Assembly (NCBI GenBank): GCA_964519985.1
Contig: CAZFMF010000051.1
Span: 1-21,887 of the forward strand
DNA from: JAIEOG01 sp964519985
Lineage (GTDB): Bacteria > Bdellovibrionota > FAC87 > UBA2466
Direction of reading: 5' to 3'
DNA length: 21,887 nt
Below the pieces are notes generated by a model, which saw only the letters and a program-made list of their open reading frames with translations, was not told the DNA's origin and did no database searches. Below are positions 21,122-21,887 of the stretch, piece by piece. The position numbers and the translations under genes are program-made. Position 1 is the first letter of the stretch. Every line of letters starts with the position of its first letter.

Positions 21122-21887
21122 ACGCCTCAGGGCGGCGATGCATTTGGGCAAGAACGTGCGCTGAGTCATTCCTGTCGTCTGCTCGGTGATGCGGGCCATC
21201 AGATTGCGTTTGTCTACGATCGGCTCAATGGGAACCTGCCGCCCCACGCGAGCGCTATCCAAATCAAAGGCCTTTCCAGTTTGCACACCCTGTCACCGCT
21301 GGGTGAAATTGCCCGCGCCCACGGTCGGGTGCTGGAATTCTTGCGCGAGCAAAACGCGGACGTTGTGCACCTCCACGACCTTTTTGATTTTCGTCTGATC
21401 AAGGCCATCGGGCGGCGTTTTCCGTTGGTACTTACCGCGCACACGGTCGCCCCGACTTGTCCGTCGAGTGCCCGTTTGGTCCGCGGCGAAACGGCGTGCA
21501 CCAAACCCAGTGGTTGGATGTGCGTGCGACACAACGGCGAGTACGGGTGCCTGGATTTTTTAAAATCGGATCTGCACCGCGCGCACGCCGTTCACAGCTT
21601 TCTTTTGCGGCGCCGGGCGTTGTTGCGCTACGCCCACAATGTCTTTGCGATCAGTCCCTACGTAGAACGCACGTTGATTCAAGATGGGTGGCCGACCGAA
21701 CGGGTGCGACTGGTTCCCAACCCCGTGGATGTTTCGGGAACCGCGCCGCTGGGGACCGTGCCGCGCGGCCTGGTGGTCTTCGCCGCACGATTGACGGCGC
21801 TCAAGGGGCTTTCCACGCTCTTAACGGCGCTGGCGTCACTCCCCAATCACTCCTGGACCCTTTGGGTTTGCGGGGAAGGTCCTGACC
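21104..21887 (+). CDS. Glycosyltransferase family 4, N-terminal part (cut by window end)
   Basis: 261 codons are visible and the frame runs off the right edge. MRIVMVTPQGGDAFGQERAL is a standard GT-B start (beta strand plus glycine loop) and ADVVHLHDLFDFRLIKAI (85-102) is the acceptor-domain His-Asp pattern. The linker VFAISPYVERTLIQDGWPTERVRLVPNPVDV (180-210) and the start of the donor domain VVFAARLTALKGLSTLLTAL (224-243) are also characteristic. Four cysteines lie close together at 119, 132, 140 and 149, in the place where some GT4 enzymes have a CP...C..C cluster after the HD motif, possibly metal-binding. No ribosome-binding site precedes the ATG. The product is probably a cytoplasmic or membrane-associated sugar transferase of a surface glycan locus; the E-x7-E motif lies outside the window. 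Confidence 0.85.
   Translation, partial: MRIVMVTPQGGDAFGQERALSHSCRLLGDAGHQIAFVYDRLNGNLPPHASAIQIKGLSSLHTLSPLGEIARAHGRVLEFLREQNADVVHLHDLFDFRLIKAIGRRFPLVLTAHTVAPTCPSSARLVRGETACTKPSGWMCVRHNGEYGCLDFLKSDLHRAHAVHSFLLRRRALLRYAHNVFAISPYVERTLIQDGWPTERVRLVPNPVDVSGTAPLGTVPRGLVVFAARLTALKGLSTLLTALASLPNHSWTLWVCGEGPD

Overview
The window looks like a chromosomal segment of a Gram-negative, fairly GC-rich bacterium. Lipopolysaccharide core genes (an ADP-heptose-type family 9 glycosyltransferase and the Kdo transferase waaA), several Sec-exported proteins and an outer-membrane-type lipoprotein support an outer membrane. A GYF_2-like membrane protein, many unknown exported proteins and a very long delta-60-repeat lipoprotein are reminiscent of Bdellovibrionota or former deltaproteobacteria. 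That placement is an inference from style, not a proof.

Layout. (1) 1-140 is the tail of an unrecognised + strand gene. (2) 314-2758, minus strand, is a three-gene cluster: a short exported coiled-coil protein, an inositol-monophosphatase-family enzyme coupled to it by an ATGA overlap, and a single-span GYF_2-like protein with a DPRMM repeat tail. (3) 2819-8188, plus strand, runs from a flavoprotein-like unknown through argS, a family 9 heptosyltransferase and waaA. The last three overlap start-to-stop, so they form one translationally coupled unit, which ends in a 14-bp perfect hairpin shared with the convergent DUF218/YdcF-like gene (8218-8889, minus). (4) 8980-11055, plus strand: rpmB (zinc-ribbon L28), a sigma-54 activator with no sensor domain, and an exported, possibly beta-barrel protein overlapping its end. 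(5) 11058-12065, minus: an exported low-complexity protein. (6) 12301-15675, minus: the complete riboflavin operon ribD-ribE-ribBA-ribH, with no room for an FMN riboswitch. (7) 15704-21887 is a glycosyltransferase region: a + strand GT4 gene, a convergent GT4 gene overlapping it by 46 bp, a 942-residue lipoprotein and a third GT4 gene cut by the window end.

The most unusual signal is in the last region. The lipoprotein gene lies between two 35-nt imperfect direct repeats (28 of 35 identical, no gaps). The right copy is the extended -10 promoter plus first codons of the third GT4 gene; the left copy keeps the -10 but has CGG where the ATG would be. This suggests a duplication or insertion placed the lipoprotein gene inside a glycosyltransferase cluster. 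Two of the GT4 genes also have an extended -10 box ending exactly 6 nt before ATG, which predicts leaderless mRNAs. The lipoprotein itself has exactly 14 repeat units with complementary half-units at its two ends, as expected for closed beta-propellers (possibly 2 x 7 blades).

No tRNA, rRNA, CRISPR array, transposase or integrase was seen. No gene-free stretch exceeds about 235 bases.
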